From contig JAQMWT010000136.1 in the NCBI GenBank assembly GCA_029834535.1, forward strand, positions 62,001 to 126,000: a stretch of 64,000 nucleotides of DNA. Direction: 5' to 3'. The notes beneath the pieces are model-generated. The model was not told the origin of the DNA. It did no database searches and saw only the letters and a program-made list of their open reading frames with translations. This document shows positions 39,018-48,092 of the stretch, one piece after another. The first letter of the stretch is position 1. Every line of letters begins with the position of its first letter. This stretch comes from Chrysophaeum taylorii. Its lineage: Eukaryota > Sar > Pelagophyceae > Pelagomonadales > Pelagomonadaceae. The translations under genes were made by a program, and so were the position numbers.

Positions 39018-40907
39018 ATGATATTGTTGTGGGTGTGGCTCGCCCCGGCGCGAGCCCGGGAGGGCCTCGTCGGCACGGGCGTTTGGGGAGAACGGCCGGG
39101 ACGAACCACTTTGGCGGCTCTCGGCATCAAAGTCGAGGAGGCAACTTTACAAACGCTCGCGACGTTGGGAGATCCCGAGGTGCTCGAAGAGGCCGCGTTG
39201 TCTGGTGGCGTCGACGTACGCGACCGCGACGGCAGGATAGTCTCGAAGAAGACCGACGTTGGCGCGGCTCTGCGCGAGGGCACGTCCTTCGTTCTTCGGT
39301 TGGAAGAGATGGAGTCGTCGCGGCTGCGACCAGTGCTGGCAGCGGCCGAGGCGCTCGGCGCAGCCGCCGCCGCGGCATTCCTCGCGCCGACAACAGTTCA
39401 CGCCTACGTGACGGGAAAGGGGGGGCAGGCGCTGGAGACGCACACGGACCCTCACGACGTCGTGGCGTTGCAAATCGGCGGCTCAAAGCTGTGGGAGCTG
39501 TGCGAGGTCTCGACGAGCACGAACGAGACGTCGATAGCGATGCGAGCCGAAATAGCCGAGGTCGAGCTTGGCTCGGGTGGCTGCACGTCGCGCGACACGC
39601 TTCGAGCCAAGGGCTTGGTCGGTTGCGAGAAAACTCAGTTGGTGCCACCCGAAGTCTTCTACGTCCCAAAGGGCGTGCCACACTCGGCGGTCTCGCGCGA
39701 GTTCTCACTGCACGTGACTGTCGGCATTGGCCGGATTACGTGGGTTGAAGTTTTCGAGGCGCTGGCCAACAACTGGCGCGCGGACGACGATTCTTTTCGA
39801 CGGGCATTGAGTACACTCGCGGACGCGCCGACTCGAGACATCGCCCTTTGGCGCGCGGCCTTTCCGACTCGCCACCTCACGTTCGTCGAAGAGTCGATCG
39901 TTGTCTCGCGCGATATCGACGCGATTTTCGCCGACTACTGCGAGAGACTCTTTTGGAAGGCCGCCGTCTCGACGCCCGAAGGCGCGTGCGACATCACGCT
40001 CCTCGGTGCTGCGCTCAACAACATCGTCCTCTCTGATGGTCCAGCGTTTCCGTTTCGTGACCACGACGAACCGAGCCTACGCTGGTTGCGGTCGCTCCAT
40101 GGAGGCCGCCGTCGCCGACTCGAGGCTACGCTACTACCGACGTTACGACCGACGTCGCCGCCGACGACCGAGAAAGAAGCCTGCGACCAAGACTGGGTTT
40201 GCAACGAGTCGTGCGATAGGGCAGAGATACCCTGCAACGACAACTCTGCGACGAGCTGCGACCAGAGTTGTGACAATGGAAGACAGTCGTGCGACAGTCA
40301 TTGCGACGAGAATTGCCCCGAGAATAAATCGTGCGATGACAAGTGCAAATGTACCAAAAAGTCGAGAACAAGTGTCGTCGTTGGCATCATCTTGGGGATC
40401 ATATTTGGCGTCCTTTGCCCAGTCGCCTGCTGTTGCGCTGGCTACTTCTTCATCAAACACTATCGAGATCGACGCCTACAAACTACTGTCCGACCGCAAC
40501 AACGAGTTGAGCTGTCCGGGCAGCAAGTCCAGATGACCCACCAGCAGCCGGCCGTTGTCGTCGGTGTACCAAGCCAGCAGTCACCCTCCTACGGTGGCAC
40601 AGTATGCACAGGAACGACGACCCCCTATGAGGCGACGGTACAGCCCGTCGTCTTTGCCGTCCCGACGCAGCACCACCACCCGCAGCAGCAGAGTCCCCAA
40701 CACCAACCTATGCCGAGCGCCGCCTACGCGCAACCAGCAGCCGCCGCGTCGTCGCAGTTTTATGGACAGCCAGTCCAAAATTATCCGCAGGGGGTTGTTG
40801 TTGTCAGCGGCCAGTTCAGTTCCGCTGTGAGTCAACCCCAGCCAGTCGTCTACGACCAGCTCGGCCACGCGCGGGCCGCTCAGCATCAGCCAGGTCCCTA
40901 CTACTAG
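39018..40907 (+). CDS. Membrane-anchored JmjC/cupin oxygenase with Cys-rich stalk
   Basis: 629 residues. The chosen ATG (39018) opens a signal-peptide-like leader MILLWVWLAPARA. Residues about 75-260 are a JmjC-type cupin of the ribosomal-oxygenase group: the Fe(II) ligands are H142 and D144 in ETHTDPHDVVALQIGGSKLW and H222 in PKGVPHSAV. Such enzymes hydroxylate protein side chains using 2-oxoglutarate and oxygen. A Cys-rich segment follows (about 389-445, many C-x3-C pairs), then one hydrophobic helix (VVVGIILGIIFGVLCPVACC, about 453-472), a basic stop-transfer and a Gln/Pro-rich tail of about 150 residues. The predicted topology puts the oxygenase in the ER/Golgi lumen or outside the cell, which is unusual. 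The neighbour on the right is another JmjC protein. Confidence 0.75.
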   Translation: MILLWVWLAPARAREGLVGTGVWGERPGRTTLAALGIKVEEATLQTLATLGDPEVLEEAALSGGVDVRDRDGRIVSKKTDVGAALREGTSFVLRLEEMESSRLRPVLAAAEALGAAAAAAFLAPTTVHAYVTGKGGQALETHTDPHDVVALQIGGSKLWELCEVSTSTNETSIAMRAEIAEVELGSGGCTSRDTLRAKGLVGCEKTQLVPPEVFYVPKGVPHSAVSREFSLHVTVGIGRITWVEVFEALANNWRADDDSFRRALSTLADAPTRDIALWRAAFPTRHLTFVEESIVVSRDIDAIFADYCERLFWKAAVSTPEGACDITLLGAALNNIVLSDGPAFPFRDHDEPSLRWLRSLHGGRRRRLEATLLPTLRPTSPPTTEKEACDQDWVCNESCDRAEIPCNDNSATSCDQSCDNGRQSCDSHCDENCPENKSCDDKCKCTKKSRTSVVVGIILGIIFGVLCPVACCCAGYFFIKHYRDRRLQTTVRPQQRVELSGQQVQMTHQQPAVVVGVPSQQSPSYGGTVCTGTTTPYEATVQPVVFAVPTQHHHPQQQSPQHQPMPSAAYAQPAAAASSQFYGQPVQNYPQGVVVVSGQFSSAVSQPQPVVYDQLGHARAAQHQPGPYY

Positions 40908-41042
40908 TAGTGGGTGCACACTCCCTTAACTTCCGACGACACCCGGCAGCAAGTTGTGCGGCTCAAAAAAGGAACGGCGCTTATCATCATCATCATCATC
41001 ATCATCGACAACATTAATAAAAGGTCGTAGTCACACAATAAA

Positions 41043-42347
41043 TTACAGAGGTCCACCCCGGGCCATCATCATCTCCGGGAGAAGGCAGGCGTCGAGGAAG
41101 AAGATGCCGCTCGCGATCGCGTCTACGGGGGAGGTTCCCTCGCGGGAATTCAACTTGGTGAGGACGTTCTCGACGTAGGGGGGAAAGTAGAGCGGTCTGA
41201 GCCAGGGTCGGTAGCGAGTTTTAAAGATGTCGGCGACGAGCGCGGCCGCGTCGAGGGCTCTCTGTCTCTCTCTGGGGGCGAGGGGCTGGTCGGGCCAGGG
41301 GCAAGCGTCGGGGGACCTCGCTATTCCGAGCTCCTTTCGGATATCGTCCGAGTACGAGCGCGCGTGCGCGGCCAGCGCGCTCTCGGCCTCCAGGAGACGG
41401 GCGAGGCGCGGCAAAAAGACTCTGAGCGTCGACGCGAGCCTGCCGACAGTCCAGGCGGCGTCGTCCCAGAAAGGCATCGAGGCCTTAGATCGGATCCACC
41501 GGCCAAAGTGCGAAAATTCGGCGGGAAGCGCAGTAAGACTAAGCGCGAGGACTGGAGCATCCTTGGCCGAAAACCGGTGGATCCAGCCGGCAGGCAAAAA
41601 GATCGCGTCGCCCGGCGCGAGCTCGGTTTCTGATCCCGTCGTGAAATCGGCGCGCGCCTGGCGCGCCGAGGGGTGCGTGGCCGGGTAGGCGTCCAAGCTC
41701 GTCGGCGGCCAGACGTCGACGTACTTGGGTCCCTCCAGAACGACGTGGAGGTTGTGGAACGAGTCGTAGTGCGGCGAGCTCGCGGTGTGCCGGCCGCCGA
41801 GCCAGATTCCCGGGGTGCGGACGTTCGCGCCAGGTTCGACCGGCGCGAGGTGGCCATATCTTTGCCTAAACATCGCCGCGAGCTCGGGCGCGACGGCCTC
41901 GACCGTACCGCCGAACCGCGCCGCGACGGACCGGTTCTGCACCACGTCGCGGAGCATTCGAGCCCGCGTCGCCGTCACCCTCTCGTGAGTTCTCGGCGCC
42001 CCAGCCTCGAGCGCCGCGGCCGCGAGGAGCGACCGGTTATCCCAGTACGTAAACACGGTGCCGCCCGCGTGCACGTCGTAGCTCACGACGCGGTCTCCTC
42101 CGAGGCGGCGAAGGGTCGCCCACCACGCCTCGGGGGGAGCCACCTTCCGGACGACGAGCGGGCAAGGGGGGACAGGGTAGTCCTGGGAAAAGAACACGAC
42201 ATCAACCTCGGCGACTGGTAGGCATTTATGATCCGAGCTTCGGCTGCTGCTCCAGGCCCAGACGCCCGCAACAATCGCCGCCGCAACAAGCCCCCAGATG
42301 CCTCGCTGAGGCGGCGGCGGTTGTTTTCGGACCTTTTTTTTTCCCAT
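41043..42347 (-). CDS. JmjC/cupin_8 oxygenase with N-terminal signal anchor
   Basis: 434 residues from the ATG at 42347. A basic start (MGKKKVRK) and a hydrophobic segment GIWGLVAAAIVAGVWAW (16-32) predict a type II membrane protein. The cupin_8/JmjC core has H193 and D195 in SSPHYDSFHNLHVVLEGPKY and H257 in LPAGWIHRF, the 2-His-1-Asp iron site, with the strand pattern of FIH/JMJD-type hydroxylases. A helical C-terminal region of about 170 residues follows. The gene is convergent with the other JmjC gene (135 bp between stop codons). A luminal protein hydroxylase is the best reading; the substrate is unknown. The longer start at 42392 adds 15 residues without improving the anchor. Confidence 0.8.
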   Translation of the reverse strand: MGKKKVRKQPPPPQRGIWGLVAAAIVAGVWAWSSSRSSDHKCLPVAEVDVVFFSQDYPVPPCPLVVRKVAPPEAWWATLRRLGGDRVVSYDVHAGGTVFTYWDNRSLLAAAALEAGAPRTHERVTATRARMLRDVVQNRSVAARFGGTVEAVAPELAAMFRQRYGHLAPVEPGANVRTPGIWLGGRHTASSPHYDSFHNLHVVLEGPKYVDVWPPTSLDAYPATHPSARQARADFTTGSETELAPGDAIFLPAGWIHRFSAKDAPVLALSLTALPAEFSHFGRWIRSKASMPFWDDAAWTVGRLASTLRVFLPRLARLLEAESALAAHARSYSDDIRKELGIARSPDACPWPDQPLAPRERQRALDAAALVADIFKTRYRPWLRPLYFPPYVENVLTKLNSREGTSPVDAIASGIFFLDACLLPEMMMARGGPL

Positions 42348-42427
42348 TGTTCGTTCGCAATGGATGTTAACAATCAAATGGTTGTCAGTCACATCTCCAT
42401 CGCATGGCGTTGCAGAAGATTCTAACT

Positions 42428-42485
42428 AGACCCACATGCTTCGCGCACCACACACCCCTCTTAACAGTCGACCTTTAAAGACCTT
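42428..42485 (+). repeat. Solo copy of the copia untranslated-region repeat
   Basis: CCACATGCTTCGCGCACCAC through ACCCCTCTTAACAGTCGACC and TTTAAAGACC matches the 82-bp tandem unit at 17338-17510. No LTR or coding part of the element is adjacent. Confidence 0.65.
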
Positions 42486-42594
42486 ATCATGTGAACTCCC
42501 AGCTTCTGCGCGGCCATGCGAACTCCCAGCTTCTGTGCGGCGGCGATCGCTAGGCGGACCTCGCGGGGGTCCTGGCGACGACGCAGACTTGCGA

Positions 42595-43578
42595 TTATGT
42601 CGCTGTCGGCGACGGTCGAAGTCGATCCGAGCTGCCGCTCGCCTCGGAAAGAGCAGCGAAGTGGTCACCGAGCTCGAAGGGGCAATGCTGCGATGTGGCG
42701 ACGCCACGACTACACGTGTGCCGCTTCCGGCTCCCGCGCCGAAGGAAGCGAGAGACAGCACTCACCAAGAGCTGCCTGCATTCAGTGGGAATCCTGGATA
42801 AATGCAAATTTGCCGATAGCCGAGCCCTCCTCGCGACCCTGAACGCGGCAACCCGCTTGTCGTGGAGCGCGTCTCGCAAAGCGAGTTCTTCCGGATCGCC
42901 ACCTCGAACAACGCACGCTACGGGGCATTTTTCGCGACTTTTCACTTCGTGGTCAGCCTGGAGCAGGCACGCCTCTTGCCCGTCTGCGACGACGGCGAAA
43001 GGGTCGCCGCCCGGCGAGAGCGCGAGCAAGTGGGCCGGGCGATTCTGCAGCCAAAACCGCGACGGGTTGACGTAGTTCCACGCGGGATGGGGCTGCCGAG
43101 CCCACCAGCTTTCGAGTGCGGCGGCCAGGCCCAAACGACCGCTACAAGACTGCCCGTCCGCCGCACCTAGTGCGCGCGAGACTAATACTTCTTCTGCGCG
43201 CGAGGCTGACCGGGCTCCGCGGCCGCCGCTGGCGCCGGCGGCGCTGTCTGCCCGTCGCCGGCTCGAGAGCCTCGCGCTGGGCCATGGACAACAAACCATG
43301 GTGGTCAACACTCCCCACGGATCTTTCGCGCTCTTCTCTCCAGCGTGCGCGGCCGCGCGGCACGTGTGCGCTTTGCGCCAGTCCGCGTTCATCCCCCGTG
43401 CCCTCGACGCGCAGCGCTCTCGGGGTGCGCGATTGGCTTCCCCGCAGCAGAGTGAGCCCGCTGGTACGAGGAAGGCGCGTGCCCGATTGGCTTTCCCTCC
43501 TATGGCGTGCGCCGAGTGCGAGGCGTGCGCCCTGCGAGTTTGTCGTCGCAATTCGGCCCGCGCAATCGCGCCACGCAC
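42595..43578 (-). CDS. Uncertain ORF of unknown function
   Basis: An open frame of 327 codons. The middle part looks protein-like (ALESWWARQPHPAWNYVNPS, then HLLALSPGGDPFAVVADGQE), but the N-terminal third is Arg/Ala-rich and resembles noncoding GC-rich sequence, and the C-terminal part contains no domain. The region has two inverted CCAAT boxes near its upstream end. It may be a fragment of a decayed gene. Confidence 0.25.
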   Translation of the reverse strand: MRGAIARAELRRQTRRAHASHSAHAIGGKANRARAFLVPAGSLCCGEANRAPRERCASRARGMNADWRKAHTCRAAAHAGEKSAKDPWGVLTTMVCCPWPSARLSSRRRADSAAGASGGRGARSASRAEEVLVSRALGAADGQSCSGRLGLAAALESWWARQPHPAWNYVNPSRFWLQNRPAHLLALSPGGDPFAVVADGQEACLLQADHEVKSREKCPVACVVRGGDPEELALRDALHDKRVAAFRVARRARLSANLHLSRIPTECRQLLVSAVSRFLRRGSRKRHTCSRGVATSQHCPFELGDHFAALSEASGSSDRLRPSPTAT

Positions 43579-44080
43579 TCCTTCTTACAGCTCTCGCTGA
43601 CGCCCGGCGGCATCCGTCCGCGAACGGTAGCAGTTGCTTTCCGTGTTCTCAGCAGCTCCTTCTTGACATTCTAGTTGGTCCTCACAGTCCGCCACGTCCA
43701 GAATCGATTTTATCTCTTCGTCGAGTCAAGAAAGCGGGCGCGCCGTTCATGACGCCAGCTTCCTGAACCGTCGACAGCTTGGAGGAGGACGACGACGACG
43801 ACAACACTTACTTGGGCAATCTCGGATCGCGTGGTCACACTCTACTACCTCGTCCCGAAAGAGCGACGCCGAGCCACCAAACCCACCTCGAAAAGCTTGC
43901 TTCGTCGCGCGCCTTGGGCCACCCTCCGTCGCACGCATTTCCCAGCGCAGCAGCAGGTTGAGCAAAGCTCCTTGGCTCAGATAAATTAATTAACCCCAGA
44001 GATCGCATTACTACTATACACCAGGCAGGATCTCTCGTCCTACAACTAGGCCCCCTGATAAATATAAAGTAAAATAAAAC

Positions 44081-45100
44081 ATGCAGCAATTCCTGAGCAA
44101 CCTCGTGGGTCGAGTCAAGCCGGGCGAGGCCGTCGGGGAAGCGTGCCGGGCGTGCGCGGCGCTTGCCCGGGGGGAGGAGGCAGAGGTCGGCAAGCCGTTG
44201 GCGGATATAAAGGTGATGTTGATGGGGGACGCCGAAAAAGAGTCGGACGAGGCGATCGCCGCCCGCGTGGCCGAGGCAGCGATTGACCAAAACCTCGCGC
44301 GGTGCGTGGCGGCCTGCATCGTGGAGCTGCCGTTGGAGTCGATGAAGGCTGCGGCGCACATTTTGGCGAACCTTTCGCGGCGCGAGGGCGAGCGGTTTGG
44401 CGGCGAAGCGTTCGCTGAACAGCTCGTCGCGGACGGGTTCGCGCTCGAGGCGCTGTGTCGGGCCTACCCCGAGAACGGCGAGGTCGCGTTGGCCTGCGGT
44501 ACCATACTTCGCGAAGCCGCCAAGCACGAAATCGTGACCGCGGCGCTGTTAAAGTCTCCGTCGTTCTGGCTGTACCCGAGCGAATACGTTCACGCGAAGA
44601 ACTTCGACGTTGCTTCCGACGCCTTCGAGGTGCTCCGGACCCTCCTGACGCAACACCCCCAGACGGCCTCGCGCTTTATTTCGGACAACTATGATTTTTT
44701 TTTCGAGTGTTTTAACCGACTTTTGCACTCGGACAACTACGTCACGCGTCGAGAGAGTCTGCGGCTCCTCGCCGAGCTCCTGCTCGACCGCGCCAACTAC
44801 AAGACCATGATGGCCTACATTTCCAACCGCGACAATCTGAAGCTCCTCATGTTGCTGCTCAGATCCAAGAAGCAGCGCATCCAGATCGAAGCCTTTCACG
44901 TGTTTAAAATATTCGTCGCTAATCCGCGCAAGCCGCCCCAAATAGCAAAGGTTCTCTTCAACAACAAAGACAAGCTCCTTGCCTACCTCCGCGCCTTCCA
45001 CAACGATAAGGTCGAGGACCAGTTCCTCGAGGAAAAAAATCTCATCATCGACACCCTCCAGAACCTCCAAGACCCCGACGACGACGACGGCGCGACGTGA
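44081..45100 (+). CDS. CAB39: MO25/CAB39 scaffold protein
   Basis: 339 residues, the usual MO25 length, all-helical HEAT/ARM-like. The most diagnostic block is near the C-terminus: YVTRRESLRLLAELLLDRAN, then YISNRDNLKLLMLLLR and IQIEAFHVFKIFVANPRKP, all nearly as in animal and plant MO25. MO25 binds STRAD-type pseudokinases and STE20/GCK kinases and stabilises the LKB1 complex; in protists it takes part in cytokinesis and polarity. It is convergent with the FERM-hydrolase gene (146 bp between stops). Confidence 0.93.
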   Translation: MQQFLSNLVGRVKPGEAVGEACRACAALARGEEAEVGKPLADIKVMLMGDAEKESDEAIAARVAEAAIDQNLARCVAACIVELPLESMKAAAHILANLSRREGERFGGEAFAEQLVADGFALEALCRAYPENGEVALACGTILREAAKHEIVTAALLKSPSFWLYPSEYVHAKNFDVASDAFEVLRTLLTQHPQTASRFISDNYDFFFECFNRLLHSDNYVTRRESLRLLAELLLDRANYKTMMAYISNRDNLKLLMLLLRSKKQRIQIEAFHVFKIFVANPRKPPQIAKVLFNNKDKLLAYLRAFHNDKVEDQFLEEKNLIIDTLQNLQDPDDDDGAT

Positions 45101-45246
45101 GCTTTGGAAGAAGAAGAAAAACGACGACAACAACGAAGTAACAATAATAATAATAAATTTAATAAATTCATCCAACCGCGAAATTAGAAGAAGAGGAGGG
45201 GAAAGAGCAGTGTCGGGCTCCTCGTCAATCATCATCATCATCATCA

Positions 45247-48000
45247 TCAGTCGGATTGCAGGAGTTTTGGTGCCGCCGCCGCCGCCGCCGAGGGGCGCGG
45301 TCTGAGCCAGGGCGCGCTCTGGAGGTGTCTCTCGACGGCGCGGGGCGGAAGGCGGCGGTGGTCTTGGATTGGGAGATGGCGCTCGAGGAAGCGGCCGATG
45401 AACTTTCGGGCGTCGAGGTCGCGGGGCGAGGAGTGGGTGCCCTCGACGAGGGCGAGGGTGCGCGGACCGGCGTAGCGCTTGGCGAGCTGCTCGACGTGGT
45501 CCTGGGAGATGAGGGGGTCCTTCCGGGCTCTGACGAAGAGGGCCGGGACGGAACAGCGGGAGGCGTGGGCGAGGGGGGAAAGTTTTTGAAGGGGGGAGAA
45601 GCCGGCCTTTTTTTGGACCGAGGCGTCGAGCGAGGAGAGGAGGAGGTCGAGGACGAGGGTCGGGAGCGAGAAGCCGGCGAAGAGAGCTCGACGTTCGTTG
45701 GCGATGTGGGTCGCGAGCTGCGAAAAATCCGAGTAGGGCGAGTCGAGGACAACGGCGTCGAGGCGCGGCCAATCTTGCTCGGCGATGCCTTGGTAGTATA
45801 TCGCGGCGGCGGCGCCCATCGACTGTCCCCAGAGGGCGACGGACTTTGGCTTGAGCCATTCGAGAACGACCCGGAGATCGTGGGCCTCGCGCCAGCCCAG
45901 CGTGACCAAGGAACCGTCGCTTAGGCCCGAGCCCGCGCAGTCGAAGGCAACCAAGGCGCACCCGAGCGAGAGCACGAGGCTGAGATAGTGGCAGCACTGG
46001 GCGCGCGAGGCCGAGTTCGCGTGGACGAAGACGACGCAGGATTCGGAAGATAAGTCGTCGTCGGGTCTCCAGCGAGAGACGTGGATTCGCTCGCCGCGGC
46101 GGTTGGCGAGGACGACGTCGTCGCGGTGGAAGCGGCAGCCGCCGAAGCGGAAGCTCGAGGGTCCGAGGAGTCGCGAGTCGTAGTTGAAGCGAGGCGGGCG
46201 CACGACCGCGGACACGAGAGCGTCGTAAAATCCCGGAAGGGCGGCGCGCTTCGGGAACTTTTTGTCGTCCCACCCGAAGGTTGGCGGCGTTTCGGCGAGG
46301 TCGCAGAGGCAGTAGTCGTCCAAGAGAGAGACGGCCTCCGCGGCGCCGCCGGCCGCCGCCCTCGAGTCGTCGATCTCGAGCTCGAAACCCACCCGCATCA
46401 CCGGAGCGAGATCAGAATCGACTCCGTCGACGCGACGCGACGAGTCGAAGACGACGGGTGGGGGTCTTTTCGGGGGTGGCAACGAATGGTTCGGCGCGGC
46501 GCCAAAATAGGACCAGAGGTCGTCGTCGTCGTCGTCGTCGTTCTTGGCCGCCGTAGCTACGGCGCGCTCGTCGTCGGGGAGGCGGTCGGCGCGGCGCGCG
46601 GCCGAGGACGGCCAACGGTTCGGCGGGCGCTCGTACTCGAGAAGGAGAATCGAGGACACCTCGGGGTGTTCGCGCCAGCGACGCGCACACTCGAGGGGGA
46701 TGTCGTGGAGGCGGGCGCTCGCGTCGGCACTGAGGATGGACGCGCCGCGCCGCGAGATGGCGAGCCAGCGGCGGCGGGGCGCGCCCTCGACGTATTCCGA
46801 ACCGGCCTCGTCGAGGCGGCGGGCCTTACGACAGGCGAATAGCGTCGCCCCGTAGGCGGGCGAGCGCGCGACGAGGTCGAGGTAGAGGGCCTCGACGCAA
46901 CAGGGAGCGGCGTTCGACGCGCCGGCCGCGCCCTCCGCGATTTCGATTTCCGTTTCCTCGCTCGCGACGACCCCGTCGAGCTCGGCGAGGAGGTCGTCGT
47001 CGTCGCAGGCGGGGGGAGGGCAGAAGGCCGCGGCTCCGTGGCGAGCGACGAGGCGCCGCGCAGTTTCCCACAACGCAAGATTATCGCCACTACTAGTAGT
47101 GGTGACAACGTCTCTCGCGCGAGACCAGAGGCGCCACGCGCCCAATCTAGCGCGCGCGGGAGCCGCGCGCGGATCGGTCGCGGGACAATCAGAATCTTCG
47201 CCCAAGCACGGAAGCACGGCCAGGGCCCCGCTCATCGCGGCGGCGACGGCCTGCGCATACACGAGGCGCGCGATGGCGATTTCTGCTCGCGACGACGACG
47301 ACGACGACGATCCTCGAAGTCCTCTCCTGGCCGCGGCGTGAATAGGCTCGGTTACGAGGCGTACCGCGAGGACGACGGGCCCCAGGCCGGCGATGGGCTC
47401 GGCGGGCGCGACGACGCGGCCGAGGCGGCCCTTCTCCTCGGAATAGAAGAGCGCGAGGGCTCCCGCGTCGCGCGGATCGACGCCCAATCTCGAGGCCGCG
47501 CGACGAAGTAAATCGAACGCGGCCGTGCCGCGAGGCATGGGCTGGTCGAACGACGATCCGTCGAGGAACTCGACCTTGACGATCTCCCGGAACTCGCGGT
47601 CTTCGACGGCACCCGCCGCGACGCCCCAGCGCGAAGGCCCGACGCCGTCGTCGAACGCCGAGAGCTCGCCCCACCGCGCGCAACTCGACTCGGAAGTAAA
47701 CGTCGACGGCCGAGCTTCCACTTCCGCGACGCTCTGGGGCCGCGACAGCTCGGCGACCTCCGCCACCACGGGGGGATCCGACGAATTGCGCATCATCGCG
47801 AGGGCGGCCGTGATTCGCCAGCCACCCGCGGCCTCGCGGCCGACGTTGGCATGGGCCGCCGCCCGCGCGGCCTCCTTCAATTCGTCCAGGGGGGCGGCCT
47901 CGAGGTCGGCGCGGAACTTGGCGTGCAGCTCTGCGAGACGCTCGGGCGGCTTTTCCTCGCCACCAGCTCCTCCTTCGCCGCCAAAAAGCATCTCCCACAT
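45247..48000 (-). CDS. FERM domain-alpha/beta-hydrolase fusion protein
   Basis: 917 residues from the first ATG (48000); the frame is open further to a GTG at 48072 but has no ATG there. A helical N-terminus is followed by a FERM-like module: a ubiquitin-like F1 (IVKVEFLDGSSF to VVLAVRL, about 139-216), a helical F2 (about 238-376) and a PTB/PH-like F3 (YGATLFACRKA to VSSILLLEY, about 381-456). After a linker with an Asp run comes an alpha/beta-hydrolase: oxyanion region VFVHANSAS, nucleophile elbow GQSMG (Ser727), Asp828 in RKDPL and His856 in GTH, so the triad is complete. It resembles peptidase/esterase-type hydrolases. A membrane-cytoskeleton-targeted hydrolase is inferred. Confidence 0.75.
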   Translation of the reverse strand: MWEMLFGGEGGAGGEEKPPERLAELHAKFRADLEAAPLDELKEAARAAAHANVGREAAGGWRITAALAMMRNSSDPPVVAEVAELSRPQSVAEVEARPSTFTSESSCARWGELSAFDDGVGPSRWGVAAGAVEDREFREIVKVEFLDGSSFDQPMPRGTAAFDLLRRAASRLGVDPRDAGALALFYSEEKGRLGRVVAPAEPIAGLGPVVLAVRLVTEPIHAAARRGLRGSSSSSSSRAEIAIARLVYAQAVAAAMSGALAVLPCLGEDSDCPATDPRAAPARARLGAWRLWSRARDVVTTTSSGDNLALWETARRLVARHGAAAFCPPPACDDDDLLAELDGVVASEETEIEIAEGAAGASNAAPCCVEALYLDLVARSPAYGATLFACRKARRLDEAGSEYVEGAPRRRWLAISRRGASILSADASARLHDIPLECARRWREHPEVSSILLLEYERPPNRWPSSAARRADRLPDDERAVATAAKNDDDDDDDLWSYFGAAPNHSLPPPKRPPPVVFDSSRRVDGVDSDLAPVMRVGFELEIDDSRAAAGGAAEAVSLLDDYCLCDLAETPPTFGWDDKKFPKRAALPGFYDALVSAVVRPPRFNYDSRLLGPSSFRFGGCRFHRDDVVLANRRGERIHVSRWRPDDDLSSESCVVFVHANSASRAQCCHYLSLVLSLGCALVAFDCAGSGLSDGSLVTLGWREAHDLRVVLEWLKPKSVALWGQSMGAAAAIYYQGIAEQDWPRLDAVVLDSPYSDFSQLATHIANERRALFAGFSLPTLVLDLLLSSLDASVQKKAGFSPLQKLSPLAHASRCSVPALFVRARKDPLISQDHVEQLAKRYAGPRTLALVEGTHSSPRDLDARKFIGRFLERHLPIQDHRRLPPRAVERHLQSAPWLRPRPSAAAAAAPKLLQSD

Positions 48001-48092
48001 TTTGTTATTGTTGTTGTTGTTGCTGGGATCCAAGAAAAGAGCAAAAACCGCCACTACCAAAAGAATCCACACGAAATCTTTTTGTTTACTTA

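Larger units (their letters stand above)
42348..44080. other. Gene-poor region with an uncertain ORF
   Basis: Contains a solo fragment related to the copia untranslated repeat (42428-42485), a directly repeated GAACTCCCAGCTTCT (about 42492 and 42520), the uncertain minus-strand ORF described separately, inverted CCAAT boxes (ATTGG at about 43432 and 43480), and a (GAC)n run near 43783-43803. The last 100 bases are the MO25 promoter. Confidence 0.5.

Noticed and set aside
48001-48072. Hydrophobic extension of the FERM-hydrolase starting WILLVVAVFALFL
   Set aside because: It would need a GTG start; there is no ATG upstream of 48000 in this frame, so a membrane anchor is not claimed.
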